A stretch of 64,000 bases of DNA. Origin: Salvia splendens (Eukaryota; Streptophyta; Magnoliopsida; Lamiales; Lamiaceae). Below are positions 33,466 to 45,628 of this stretch, piece by piece. The stretch spans positions 2,501-66,500 of the forward strand of contig NC_056034.1 in NCBI RefSeq assembly GCF_004379255.2. The letters run 5' to 3'. Each line of letters opens with the position of its first letter. Within the stretch, counting starts at the first letter, position 1. Below the pieces are notes generated by a model that saw only the letters and a program-made list of their open reading frames with translations, searched no databases and had not been told where the DNA came from. The position numbers were made by a program, and so were the translations under genes.

Positions 33466-35911
33466 ATGAGGCCGATTTTGATGAAAGGGCACGAGAGGCC
33501 GCTTACGTTTCTCAAGTACAATCGGGAAGGCGATCTCCTCTTCTCCTGCGCGAAGGATCACAATCCCACAGTCTGGTTTGCCGACAACGGCGAGCGCCTC
33601 GGCACCTACGGCGGCCACAACGGCGCCGTTTGGACCTGCGATATCTCCAGTAATTTCTTTGCTTTTCGTCTATTGAATTCCGTGAGGCTTAATTGATAAA
33701 ATTCATGCTAGTAATGGCCCGAAATTGAGTTTTTTTTAATGAGATTTTAGGTTGAATTTTTCGGATCTATGCTATTGTATATTCATGTTTAGAGGTTTTT
33801 GTGGAGTATTATATTTTTGATATTTTCTGCGGCGGTGCTAGTTTCGATGGTTTATGTTGAAGCCGTTTTCATTTCCATTTCTTTACCCAGTCTCCACCGC
33901 TTTTTTCCTTTGGCTTTCATTCATAATAAGACATGCTCGATCAATGCTTGTCAATCATCGAAGCGGATTTGAGTTTATATGCTATGTTTCGCCAACTTGT
34001 TTGACTTTATGTAACCGTATTCTCCCAGTTGTAGCGATGTTTAATGTTTTTGTGTGAATTTGTGGCATGGTAATGCTACTAGTGGTTCGTTGTTTGGTGA
34101 CTTTTTTGGCGTATTCGAAGTCTTGTGATGGATGATTTTTATGTTTTAGGGGACTCCACGAGACTTATAACTGGGAGTGCTGATCAGACTGCAAAAATAT
34201 GGGATGTCCAAATGGGAACTCCGCTATTCACTTTTAATTTTGATTCACCAGCGAGGTCTGTTGATTTTGCTGTTGGTGATAAGCTTGCCGTCTTAACCAC
34301 AGATCCTTTCATGGGGTTGCCCTCTGCTATCCACATCAAGCGCATTGCAAGAGACCCAGAAGATCGTGAGTTGTTAGCATTATATATTTTCCATTTATCG
34401 AGCAATTATGGTCAACATGTAGTTTTTAGCTGTATGCATTCATGTGAAGATTGATGAGTTTCTTTAGTTTTTTAAATTTGTGTTGAGGAAACTAAATGTT
34501 TTTGAGGATTGAAATTTGTGAAACTAATGAACGCTTCATCTGCATGCTGATGTTTGTTTTGCACTTTTTCCTAGACTCGTTAGCTTCAGATATTTATTTC
34601 ATATCACTTTATCGGTGTTGGATCATGGATGTCCATATTTTTTGGTTGGTATCATAGAGTCTGGAGAATCCATTCTTACTCTTAAGGGTCCACAAGGAAG
34701 AATCAATAGAGCAGTTTGGGGACCCCTGAATAGGACAATTATAAGTGGTGGTGAAGATTCTGTAGTTCGCATGTGGGATGCTGAGGTTAGTATTGTTTTG
34801 GTGTTGCCGTGTTGGTGCTAAATGAAGTTTTATCTCCAATAATCAATTGTTCCTACCATTATTGTATCCGAATTGCAGACTGGGAAGCTGCTAAAAGAGT
34901 CTGAGAAGGAGGAAGGGCATAAAAAAACTATTACATCACTTTCAAAGTCAGTAGATGGTTCACATTTTCTCACTGGATCCTTGGATAAATCAGCAAAGGT
35001 TTGTCAGTTTCTTCTGGACGTGACCTGTAATTTTTGCAGTCCTCCCATGTTGACTGATTTCTCCTTAACTTTCAGCTCTGGGATACAAGAACATTGAAAC
35101 TTATCAAAACCTATGGGACAGAGCGCCCTGTAAATGCAGTTGCAATGTCTCCACTTCTTGATCATGTAAGTGTAGGAAGAAGGCATATATCTGCTTGTTT
35201 TTTATTTTGCACACTCCATTTTTTGTAGTATCTGTTTTGGGTCTAAGGTTTTGGACATGTAGTCCATTTGGAACAGCTGTTAATTCTATAATGACTGGTC
35301 ATGCAGCACGTATATAATGTTTTAAGAAAAGGTATTGGGATTCCATGGAGATGTAGATATCTTATTATGTTATATGCACATCATCATAACACGTATGGTG
35401 TAATATGTTTGCGCTCATTTTCATATATTAGTAACATATATGTTTTCTGTCCGGACTTTGGTGGCATTTATAGGTGGTGCTTGGAGGTGGTCAGGATGCA
35501 TCATCTGTCACAACAACTGATCATCGTGCTGGAAAATTTGAAGCCAAATTCTACGACAAGGTAAACTCATGATGCTACATGACGTTCAAAATGTAATTTG
35601 CACTGATAAGATGAGAGCTTGTCAATGATTTCTCGCTCTCCCCTCTACAGATCCTTACCGGAGAAATAGGCGGTGTTAAAGGCCATTTTGGGCCTATCAA
35701 TGCCCTTGCATTCAATCCGGATGGCAGGAGGTGAGATTTTTCCCTGTACCTGCACATCTCGTGCCTTCTCAACGAACAATTCACATGAATATAAGTTGTG
35801 AGTTTCGATATGATGAATTTTTCCTTCTCATGTAGTTTCTCAAGCGGAGGGGAAGATGGATATGTAAGGTTGCACCACTTTGATCCGGATTACTTCAATA
35901 TCAAGATCTGA
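33466..35911 (+). CDS. EIF3I: Eukaryotic translation initiation factor 3 subunit I (eIF3i)
   Basis: Cytoplasmic WD40 subunit of eIF3, which helps load mRNA and initiator tRNA on the 40S ribosome. It starts [19 protein letters not shown] at 33466. Eight exons: 33466-33649, 34150-34365, 34658-34785, 34879-34998, 35076-35165, 35474-35560, 35651-35730, 35836-35911, totalling 326 residues, the normal family length. WD repeats are visible, for example [56 protein letters not shown] and the ending [15 protein letters not shown]. The start is set by the conserved N-terminus. Upstream, 33330-33465 is probably 5' UTR with CT- and GCCGCCGCC-type sequence, and a Harbinger element ends only 206 bp before the ATG. 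The gene is convergent with ubinuclein, 530 bp away. Identity is very secure. Confidence 0.97.
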
Positions 35912-36441
35912 ACAAGAAGTGTTTGGTCAAGTTTCAATTTAGTACCATCATGTTGTGATGAATTTTGGAATATTCAATTTTGTATAGATCAATCACCAAA
36001 TTCATTATATTATCCGGGTAGTTTGACCTACTTTTGAGAGACTTAATATTAAATCATTGTTGACCTAATTATTGCCTAATTGGTTTAACAAAGATGAATT
36101 ACTGATTTAAATATTACTGCATCAGTTAAAATCTTAACTACTCTTGCTCAATGAATGGATTTGGATTTGGATTTTGGATTGTGGATTGAATGTTTATATG
36201 CACATAGATGGAACAGAACAATCTAACTCCTAATAACATCCTCTGAAACTATAGTTCGGTTGCAATAATTACAAAAATTACTACAAAGACCTATATGAAT
36301 CCCTGCACTGAAATATTGCACTGAAACATTGCACTGTAGTTCGGTTGCAATAATCTAACTCCTAATAACATCCTCTGAAACATTGCACTGAAACTGTATC
36401 AGTGCAATGCTTTGTGAAGTTAAGCAAAACCCAAATGATTA
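35912..36441. other. Convergent 3' intergenic region with local duplications
   Basis: Holds the 3' UTRs of eIF3i (+) and ubinuclein (-). A phrase of about 45 bp (ATCTAACTCCTAATAACATC and following) is present twice, near 36221 and 36353. CAAAGACCTATATGAATCCC near 36279 recurs at about 36858 inside ubinuclein. Confidence 0.6.
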
Positions 36442-39400
36442 TCAAGTTTGTGTCGTACCTCCGCCTTGGGAAATCTCCAGCTTCTGGTGGTGAAGCTTGG
36501 CTTCAGCCACCTCGACACTGGGCTTCTGCTTGACTTTCTTTTTCGGTAGCAAACTTGACAGCTTTGCTTCAGCATGATCTGGGTTGCAGCTGGAGATCAA
36601 CTTCTTTGATTTTTCCTGCTTCGGGTTGCTGCCCGGATTGGAGCCGTTTGCAGTGGTAAGAGGCCCACGAGCAGCACTGGGAGCTGAACTACTTGCCAAT
36701 TTAGAACCACGATCACGAGGCAATAATTTCTCGTGAGAATTCATTGCCAGTGTACCATTAGAGGCATCCTGTGCTTTCGGCACTGAATCCTTTTTCTTCT
36801 TGATTTTCTCTCGATCCTAAGCCAAGAAATGAAACCAAGATGACGGTTAGCAGGCTACAAAGACCTATATGAATCCCTGCACTTAATTATGGTTTTAAAC
36901 TTGATGGCATTTAGCAAAATCATTCAAATTTCATCCGACAGAATATGATGAGGCTTAAAGGGTACTCGTCAAAAAGCCCTCTGATATCATTTATGCTGGA
37001 ACAAGAAACACATTGTAGTCGAAAAGAATGTAAAACACATACTACCTTCCGGATGTTGCAAAGTCCTTTCCTGTCTTTAGCTCTGTATATAGCACGTTTA
37101 ATTCTATCAGTGCTCATGAAGCCACTGGGCCATAACAGAGCAAGCTGCATTGCAATGAGTCATATCAAATAACAGAAGTCATCTATAGCTATAATCCCCC
37201 ATAATAACTAACTGATCTCCGAGATGCATGAGGAGAAAATGACAATTGAATAAATTGAGTGAAAACTGTCCAGAATCCCCACACGTGAAAAAGACAACAT
37301 GAAAGCAAATAACCACCACAAAAGTCAGAATTCTATGCACGAACACTAGATCATGAAGTTCAACTTCTCATTACATCAGCAGTTCAATTACCTCTTCATA
37401 TAGCTTTCTGACTGGAGGACCTGAATCATCTTCTAGTCTCTGAGATGAAAAGCGAAGTATCAATTAGATATGAAAATTATTTACTAGTACTATTTGTTTT
37501 GGGGATCAGTATTTTTCCTTTCTCCCTCATCCTTCTTCATTTGCTTTTTCTTTTTTTTTTGTGTGTGTGTGGGGGGGGGGGGGGGGGTCAACTGTTTGCT
37601 TGAACTACAGAAATCTGGTACATACCTCAACATAAAGGTCATATAACTCACAAATCTTATTTTCCAACACATCGTCCAAGCTGCATTTGTGTTTCAAAGC
37701 TTCTCTCTCGTCTGGACCGATTTCCTGAAAATCATCTGAATTTGCAGCATGCTGTTCAAGCTACGACGCAAGTAAAAAAGTTGGGTATTAGAATAGATAT
37801 TATCACATAAACCAAATCCTCACTCATGAACAAGATTCCTTGGCAGTTAGCGAGGTAACATTAGAGGATTGAAAAACATTCGAATATGTACTGGCAGGGA
37901 AGTCATCTTGGGACGAAAAGAACATTATACTCCGTAATTGATAATGGCAATGTAATCCAATAAAGCTACTGGAAACCGAATTATTTAATGTACGGCATAC
38001 TTTTGATTTCATGCGCGCAGTCCGCACCTTTACCATATCAGTAACTTCTTGTTTCATCTTCAGTATTTGATCATCCTTCTCTTGTTTAGCGGATAATCCC
38101 ATATTAGCCATGGCCCTAAGATTTCTCTGCCAATAAAATATGGTTAGTAATGAATCAGTATTAGCGAGGTAATCACTCTTACGATCGCATGGTATTCAAG
38201 GCTAATAATGCCAATCAATAATAATAAAATAGTCAAGAAACATGAAAGTATTTCCTAAAAAGAAGGTTGTAACTGTTACTCCCTACCAAATCGAGAAAGC
38301 AATAAAACAGTATGGAGAAAAAGTATATCAGACAATAAAAAAAAGTAAAAGAAAAAAATAATGGGAAGCAAACAAAGACAGCATAAAATATACTCAACGG
38401 TCTTTATTAGCAGGGAAGATGTATTGGAAAATACATATTTGGACGAATACATGTGAAGACAAATTACCATTAACAAGTTTGGTTGAAGAGGAAAGGCGGT
38501 AAGAATAATGATAAAAATATATATATATTGGAAATATATTCCCCTACATAACCGGCCTATACTAACAAAGCACAGACCATTAATCAGCCTGCTAGTATAA
38601 GATTTCAAGTAAAGTACCATCATTAAGGCATCATCGTATTCCCCGTTAATGATTTTATATTGTGGTTCAGATGATGATCTTAAAGATGCTACATCAGATG
38701 GTATATCAACCACAGATCTTTTCAAATAGATATACACAAATGCGTGTAAAATCAAAGCAAATAAAAAGCATCCGGTAGAGTCCACCACGTGTAGCATGGA
38801 ATAGACCTTCAGGGGCAAAAAAATGTAGGATCCTACTCGTGATCGCTACTACTCACATTGAGCGTTTCCTCATTAAAAGACATCCGATTGACTTAAGTGC
38901 CATAAATTACCATATGTTTTTAAAATATATACGAACTTACTACTATAGATATGCCGCAACCAAAAGCTGAGTTTCTTTACAACACATCTTAGATACAAAA
39001 ACTGGAGAACCACGAGCATAAATAATCTACCAACTTAGGAAGCTTGAATTGTACAAACTTACAATGAGCATGGGCATCTAAATTTTGTTCTACCTGTTTC
39101 ATGAAGTACTCCACTCAATAATTTTGACCCTATTACTTAAGTTAATTAATCGATATACTCTAGGTATGTACATAAATTAAAAATAAATGGACAGCTTACT
39201 TTCCTAACCAGACTTGGATATGTATCTCCGGTGTGGTTTCAACTATAGCATTGTTATCATTCTTTGGAACATTCTACCATACTTTTGATGGTTGGCTTCA
39301 TTCCATTTCTCCACTTGAGATTCTTGATTATATTACCACATACTACTAGAGTATGTGTAAAAATTTTAACAAAGGAAACAAAATAAGAGTCACTCTGCTA

Positions 39401-42400
39401 TTTGACAATGGAATGGATGGGTAAAGAATAACTTCAATTAGATTTCAACTGATGGTTCTGATTAGGATACTCGACTCCATTAAATCCCCTAAAGACTTGT
39501 AAAGAGAATATTTTCAAATTACAGAAATAAAATTCACTAAGCTCAATCAGGCTGATCTTTCGAAATTGCTTATAACATCATCCAGATGAGGTAATTAACG
39601 TCTCCAGTCCGCACTCATAAACATCTGAATTTAGGCAAGCCATTATTAGACTCTTCCAATGAACTTCACAATTCTCTTGGTTTGTTACTTGAGGAATTAA
39701 GCTAAGTTGATAAAATTTAGGAAAAATTATTCCCAGAAGTTAAAGTGCATCAGTTGTTGGACTAAAGAAATTAACTCCACAACAAATATCTACTTCTAAA
39801 CCATGCATCTCAGAGGAGGTGTTTCATTTGGAATACATGTCTTTAACATTTTGGATTTCTCTCAGCCAAGACATAGCTGTCCCCCTTGACATATTCTATA
39901 ACATACTTCTGTCATGTCTAGGGATGTCAATCGGGTCGGCCGGTCGGGTTTCGGGCCAACCCTAGTCGGATTGCGGGTCAATCGGGTGCGGGCTAATCGG
40001 GATGTGGTTTCTTTCGGGTTATAAAAGTTCAACCCTAACCCTAAAGGCTCGAGTTTCGGGCTAGCCCATCGGGTTAATCGGGTTGCTAACGATAAGATTA
40101 GCATACGATCAATCCAATAAATAATGATGAAAATTAGTTATATTCATAAAATGTAAAATATTTAATTATGATAAATTTGAGATATATGCTTAAACTCAAT
40201 CATAAACATGATCAAATACTAATATTTGAGATATTTCTTGAAATTTGAATGCATGTTTTAGAAATTTAAATATTTTTTTAGTGAATTTGAAGTTTTTAAT
40301 TTATTTATCAATTATTATACTAATAAAAAATTAATTTATAATTTGTATATTTAATATAAAATTGAACGTTATTATTTTAGTTATCTATATTATAAAATTA
40401 ATCAATGAAGTGTCGAATTAGGAGTTTAAAAAATGGAATATAAAAATTTTATCGGGTTTTCGGGCCAGCCCATCGGGTATTCGGGTCTGGCCCTAACGGG
40501 TTGCGGGTTAATCAAGTGCGGACTAATCAGGTTTTAATTTTATTGGGTTAGAAATTTCCAACCCTGGCCCTATAAATTTGACGGGCTATTCGGGCCAGCC
40601 CACGGGTTTCGGGCTACTCATGTCATCACAAAAAAAATGTTAACAGCAGAATATACAAATGGAGTAAGTATTATAAAATGACATAATGGGACCAAACTAT
40701 ATAGCAAGTATATAATCTAGGTCATCAACACGATACAAAAACATATATACAGCTATCAACCATATATACAGCTATCAACAAAAACATATATACAGCTATC
40801 AACCAAATAACCAAATAACATGTCAAAATTCCAGACAATTTGTAGCAAAAGAATCTAATTTTGAACAGATATTACAGCCATAGGATTAGCCGAAGGTGCT
40901 TAAATCAGATATATACTCTCTAAAATGAAGCAAGACGTCCCAAATAGCAAGAGAGCAAGACATTATGACCTTAAAATGTAAATTCTTGGTCTTAGGAAAA
41001 TACCTTCAGTGTGGTAATCTGCATCAAGTGGCCCAGAATGCTCATCAGACGGTTGATCACATCCTTTGGAATCCGTCCATAGCAGGATGCCTGCAGTAAC
41101 CATAAAGGACGCAATCTTAACTTATTCTGGAAAAGCGACCAATCAAGCACAGACCACTGGATTATAAAGCATACGCCCTACATCCCATCTGTCCCAGACT
41201 CCCAATATTCACGGCTTAAAACTTTTGGGCACGAGTATCAGGGAGAGTTGAAAATTGGTGCAAAGGTGTGTGAGTAATATATATATTATTTAAAGATTTT
41301 TGAGTATGTCAAAAGGGAATACAAGCAAGCCATGGATATTGGGAATGAAGGAGTATTAGTTAGCTCTATAACAAAGATGAAACAATTCAATCGCTTTTGA
41401 GTACCGCTATTTTAGCAACGATTGAAAGCTTCAGCTTTATTTCCGGAGGCAATCTCTTTTTGCCCGGCTGAGACTGATTAATAGGATCCTGAGCATCCGT
41501 CGCAGGCGGTCTAACTGTTTATGCAAAAACATGGAGTAATAACTATGCATGAATAACACTATAATAAGAGACATAAAATATGATGTAATACAAGTAGTGA
41601 GATACATTGTGCAACTGTCTTCTCCAAATCCCTAAAGGCCTTCTCAAGAGTATTTTTTGGTCTAACACTAGAACCTTCCTTTCTCTGCACAAGAGATTCC
41701 TTCTGTAAAAACCAGTAAAAGATTTAGTGATAATATCTAAGTGAAAGGATAAATAAACTTCATAAGTAAATAAACTTCCTCCAAGGATGAACAAAGAAGT
41801 TACTCACTGGCGCTGACAACGAAGCTCTACTTGCGACAACATTAAGATCGGGTCTTTCTACAAGTGCACCTTTCTCTTTTTTTTGAACCGACATATCCAG
41901 ACCATCAACATTATCTAGTTGTTTTCCAGATTGAGATTTTCTTACATGTGAAGTTTTATCATTTGACCTTTGAGTTGAGATATTCTGAAGTTCACTCTCT
42001 TTGGATTTGCTAGTATGCTTCTCTGATGGGTTAACTCCTGGTTTTCGTCGGTCCTTATACATATCCTGGCTTACAGCACCATCATTCTGCAATCTTGAAG
42101 GATCTATAGCAACTTGGATATCTGTTGCCTTCTTTGTTGAAACTTCAGTAGGATTAGCTTGAGAATATAGCATATCTACATTGGATATAGCCTCCTTGTA
42201 AATCGGACTAGTTGAACTTCTTGGAATGGATGATGATGCTTTCTTTCCTTTAGATACCATTTTCATAACTTTATGCTGGTTATGTCCATCATCACTCCCA
42301 CCACCTTGGGCCAAATCTTTCCTTCTCCTCTTTTTTGGCTGCTTGTCCGGGGATAAGGAAAGTTCACTGCAATAATAGTTACAGCAGCATAAATAGGACT

Positions 42401-44063
42401 GAAATACCTTCACTTCATGTTACAAAGATGAGCATATTGCAAAGGTAAGCCCTAAAATAGGATGTATGTGTTTCGCATAAGGTGAAACCAGAAGTGTCAA
42501 AGTCATAACTAAATAGGACTCCTATTCCGGGACGGAGGGAGTATTAAATTAATCTAAAATAGTTCTTCCTTTTTTCTGTTTGTCGAAATTTGAAATATCT
42601 AAAGTAAAAAAGGTTCATGCTGGTCTAATCAAACAATGCTAAGAGGCAGATTAGGTTGCAGTAAACAGACTAACTCAAATACGTACAAATTAACATATAC
42701 GTACATGCGTTCCAACTTCCCACAGTTAACAAAAAAACCACCATGTTTAGTAGCAGACCTATCAACCTGGAAGTAGTCATCCTGCATAAACAACCATGAA
42801 ATATCAAGCTATAATAAGCTAACCACCTGAGTATCAATATTTTGGGGAAAAAGAAAATAAAGTTGCATAGAAAAATAAAAAAAAATAAGGGAACTTGATG
42901 AAAGAACAGTGCCCACCAACTCAGTATCATCAATGAAAGAATCTTCGGTGTCATACTCATCGTCATCAGGCATGTTATCAAGAACGAGATCCTCCTCATC
43001 GCTGCTACCCTGCATGTTCCACCACACATCCACATACACAAAACAAAATCGCACCCAGTTCAGAAATTAGACTTAGTATCCAAGCCAAAACATAGTAATA
43101 AACCATCAAATTAAATCTAGGCTGTGAGTTCACGAACAATTTTCCAAACCACACTGTTAAATGAAAGCTAGGTCAAGCACAAACAGGTGCTCTTACTCAA
43201 AGCCCAATAGAAAAAGAACAATAAATTACTCCACTGTTAAATGGAAGCTCAAAACATATTAGTAAACCATCAAACTAAATATAGGCTATAAATTCACAAA
43301 CAATTTTCCAAAACACAGAGTTAAATGAAAGCTAGGTCTACCGCAAACATGTGATCTTACTTGAATCTCAATAGAAAATGAATATTATAGAAAAAAAATT
43401 AAGAAACTAAGATATATATAACGAGTTCATATGCTCAGTTCAACAAAAGAATACTCTTTAAGACCAGCTCTGAAATAACTGCACCTCAAAATTTAATTAC
43501 CTAACAAAATAAACCAACATGCAAAGAATTTTCCACTGAGCTTCACTAAATCAACAAGAACAACGCTGCATGCAAAATTCCCGCCATAAATCCTTCCAAA
43601 AAAAAGGAAACATTTACCGAAACGAACACATCAATGAATCCAAACGCTCAATCAAAATCCAACGAGCTCGTAATAAAAAAAAAGTCACCAGTTCTCGTCC
43701 AACTTACGGCATACATTCTCTCATTTCTCTCAATCACGTTGCTCAATCGGTTCGCCTGCGACTCCTTCGATTCATTCTCCGCCGTTTCCTTCGCACGACA
43801 AGCCTCCGAATGAGGCGGCGGATGGAGCTGCTTCGAAACGGCGCCACCGCGGGCTTCAACATGCGGGCTCGAACCCGACGGGCCGGGCCCTTCTGGCACG
43901 CTCAAATTGGCTTCCTTGAGAAGCTTTCTCCACGAGACAATTGTGGTCTCACCGGGATTCAGGTCTACCCTGAACCTCACCCGCCGCCGCCGACCTCCAT
44001 CGACGGCGCCGGTTTCGAACCGTGCCCGTTTTCGGGCCCGACGGATTCTGCGCCTCTCGTCAT
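36442..44063 (-). CDS. UBN: Ubinuclein (HIRA histone chaperone complex subunit), with probable 1-base break in exon 1
   Basis: Nuclear protein of the HIRA complex that deposits histone H3.3 outside replication. The likely start is ATG 44063 (MTRGAESVGPENGHG). Exon 1 (44063-43708) carries RFRVDLNPGETTIVSW, typical of plant ubinucleins, but in a different frame from the ATG: one base seems missing in a G run (43980-43982). Next come the Hpc2-related domain (SSDEEDLVLDNMPDDDEYDTEDSFIDDTEL, about 43010-42918, then DDYFQVDRSATKHGGFF, about 42782-42705), a basic low-complexity exon (42366-41816), the conserved helical core (NTLEKAFRDLEKTVAQ; KKRLPPEIKLKLSIVAKIA; GRIPKDVINRLMSILGHLMQ; about 41700-41005), a 2.9-kb intron, then coiled and basic exons to the stop at 36442. 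The family is secure; whether the break is real or an assembly slip is open. Confidence 0.9.
37571..37587 (+). repeat. G17 homopolymer after T and GT runs
   Basis: A run of T, then (GT)5, then 17 consecutive G lies in a ubinuclein intron. Such a tract can form a G-quadruplex and is error-prone in sequencing, so its length is uncertain. Confidence 0.8.
39919..40617. mobile_element. hAT family relic in ubinuclein intron, one terminus missing
   Basis: It begins TAGGGATGTCAATCGGG, as the element at 30900 does, and has the same CGGGTT-rich subterminal sequence on both sides of an AT-rich core. On the right, ATTGACATCCCTA is absent, yet the 8-bp flank CTCATGTC (40618-40625) matches the left flank GTCATGTC (39911-39918) at 7 of 8 bases. 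Confidence 0.75.
40740..40805. repeat. Short tandem repeat in ubinuclein intron
   Basis: Three near-copies of a unit containing ATATATACAGCTATCAAC, about 20-25 bp apart. Confidence 0.8.
41181..41353. mobile_element. Stowaway-like MITE in ubinuclein intron
   Basis: The left part CATCCCATCTGTCCCAGACT with CCCAATATTC and the right part GGATATTGGGAATGAAGGAG are inverted, and TA flanks both sides. An isolated terminus of the same kind (CCGGGACGGAGGGAGTA) lies near 42524-42542. Confidence 0.6.
43089..43385. repeat. Tandem duplication of about 165 bp in ubinuclein intron 1
   Basis: Two diverged copies share, in order, ACCATCAAAYTAAATMTAGGCT, CACRAACAATTTTCCAAA and GTTAAATGAAAGCTAGGTC. The first starts near 43100 and the second near 43266. 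Non-coding. Confidence 0.7.
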
Positions 44064-44218
44064 CAATTTCGTGCTCAGTTCATGGAATTGACAGGGCTTT
44101 GAGGCTAGGGTAGTAACGAAATTGGGGGAACTTTGAAGGAAAAAGCCCTAAATTTGAGCTGATCAGAGAGTCAGTGAGAGAGGGGCGGAAATTAAATTTT
44201 AATTTTTCTTTTTCTTTC

Positions 44219-44252
44219 TGATTTTGATTTTGATTTTGATTTTGATTTTTGT
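44219..44252. repeat. (GATTTT)n microsatellite in the ubinuclein 5' flank
   Basis: About five copies of GATTTT just upstream of the probable transcription start of ubinuclein. Confidence 0.85.
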
Positions 44253-44302
44253 GTTAATTTTAATTATTTTTATTTGACTTGAAACGGTTACCGCTATAGG
44301 CG

Positions 44303-44408
44303 GGATAATTACAATGTATATACAATATGTTTCACCAATGTTTCAAATTAGTACAAAAAGTTTTAAGTTGACATGCATCATACAAAAAGTTTGATTAGTG
44401 TTTCAAAA
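44303..44408. repeat. Extra copy of the terminal sequence of the adjacent Mutator-like element
   Basis: CGGGATAATTACAATGTATA through AAAGTTTGATTAGTGTTTCA repeats the outer part of the terminus at 44418 in direct orientation, and ends at the 9-bp flank of that element. Confidence 0.75.
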
Positions 44409-44417
44409 GCTATATGC

Positions 44418-45406
44418 GGGGTAATTACAATATACATACAAAATATTTCACCAATGTTTCAAATTAGTACAAAAAGTTTTAAGTTGTCATACATCATACA
44501 AAAAGTTTGATTAATGTTTCAAATTAGTACATTTCGTCAAAAATCACTAACACTGATACTTTTTCTTATTTTCCATCCCATTCACTGTAATAATTTTGAG
44601 TTCTTCACTTATTTCTAGATGAAGCATTTTAAGAAAAAATCTGCAGGCATTTGTAGAAGCAAGCTTTGTATAGATCATTGCAATTTGCAAACAACCTAAA
44701 ACAATAGCAATATTGAAATATTAAATGACGTAGAGTTGGAATGTCAAGAGAAAAGAAGCACTTAAATGAGGCTCGAAGCATGCCCTGATTGGTTGTTCAT
44801 TCCTCTACTGATCTTGATTTAGAATCACTAAAACTTTCTAAGTACTTGAATCCATATCTTTAGTATGTTTAGAATGAAAGAAGAAGACAAAAGGATTTCT
44901 TCAACATATCTCTGTGAATCATTAGCCTCTATCTTCTTGAAGTAGTGGTCATTCTGGACCTCCGAATGTATGATTGTGATGGTATTTAGTGGCAGTAGAT
45001 ACAGTGCTAAGGTATGTGGATAAGCAGATAATGATCCGAAACGAGATAGAGCAGCTTTAGTCCAACATGCAAGAGATTTACTAGGTATTCCAGGATTCCA
45101 AAGTCATGTTAATAGAGACTTAAACTTATGCCAATAGTTTCCTAATCATTCTCCACCTCTAGTTTACATTCCCCTTTTATTTCTTCCATCTCTTTTAAAC
45201 ATTTTCTAGTTTACATTTCGCAGGGCATAATTTTAGAGAAAATAGGATGAAAATATAAGAAAAAAGTAACGGTGTTAGTAATTTTGACGAAATGTATTAA
45301 TTTAAAACACTAATCAAACTTTTTGTATAATATATGCTAACTTAAAACTTTTTGTACTAATTTGAAACATTGGTGAAACATTTTGTATGTATGTTGTAAT
45401 TACCCC
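44418..45406. mobile_element. Non-autonomous Mutator-like element (989 bp)
   Basis: Long inverted termini (about 160-170 bp; left GGGGTAATTACAATATACAT, right ending TTGTAATTACCCC) extend inward to the ATTTCGTCAAAA and TTTTGACGAAAT region. A 9-bp flank GCTATATGC (44409-44417) matches GTTATATGC (45407-45415) at 8 of 9 bases. Long termini plus 9-bp duplication indicate a MULE. No transposase is seen. Confidence 0.8.
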
Positions 45407-45539
45407 GTTATATGCTGATACGTCATACGAGGAATAAATGAAGGATTAAATTACGTGTCGGAGGCCCAAAACTTCCCTATATTTCATATTCTTCCCAAAT
45501 TATTTTAGAAATTCATTTTCTTACCCTTTATTCATCTAT

Positions 45540-45628
45540 TTTTGATCGGAGCGGATTATCTATGCCAAACCCTAAAACATTTCCTACTCTACACTCACAA
45601 CAAAATAAAATGGACATAGCATCATCAC
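45540..45628. repeat. Left arm of a hairpin MITE split by the large MULE
   Basis: GATCGGAGCGGATTATCTAT through CACTCACAACAAAATAAAAT is the inverse of sequence at about 52280-52352, on the other side of the Mutator-like element. The two arms would form a short palindromic element if the MULE were absent. Confidence 0.75.

Noticed and set aside
33466..35911. Reading the WD40 gene as a generic WD-repeat or G-beta protein
   Set aside because: The N-terminus [19 protein letters not shown] and the 326-residue length are specific for eIF3i.
43570..44091. A 173-codon open frame on the plus strand
   Set aside because: It lies antisense to exon 1 of ubinuclein and mirrors its Arg/Gly-rich GC content; no similarity or splice support.
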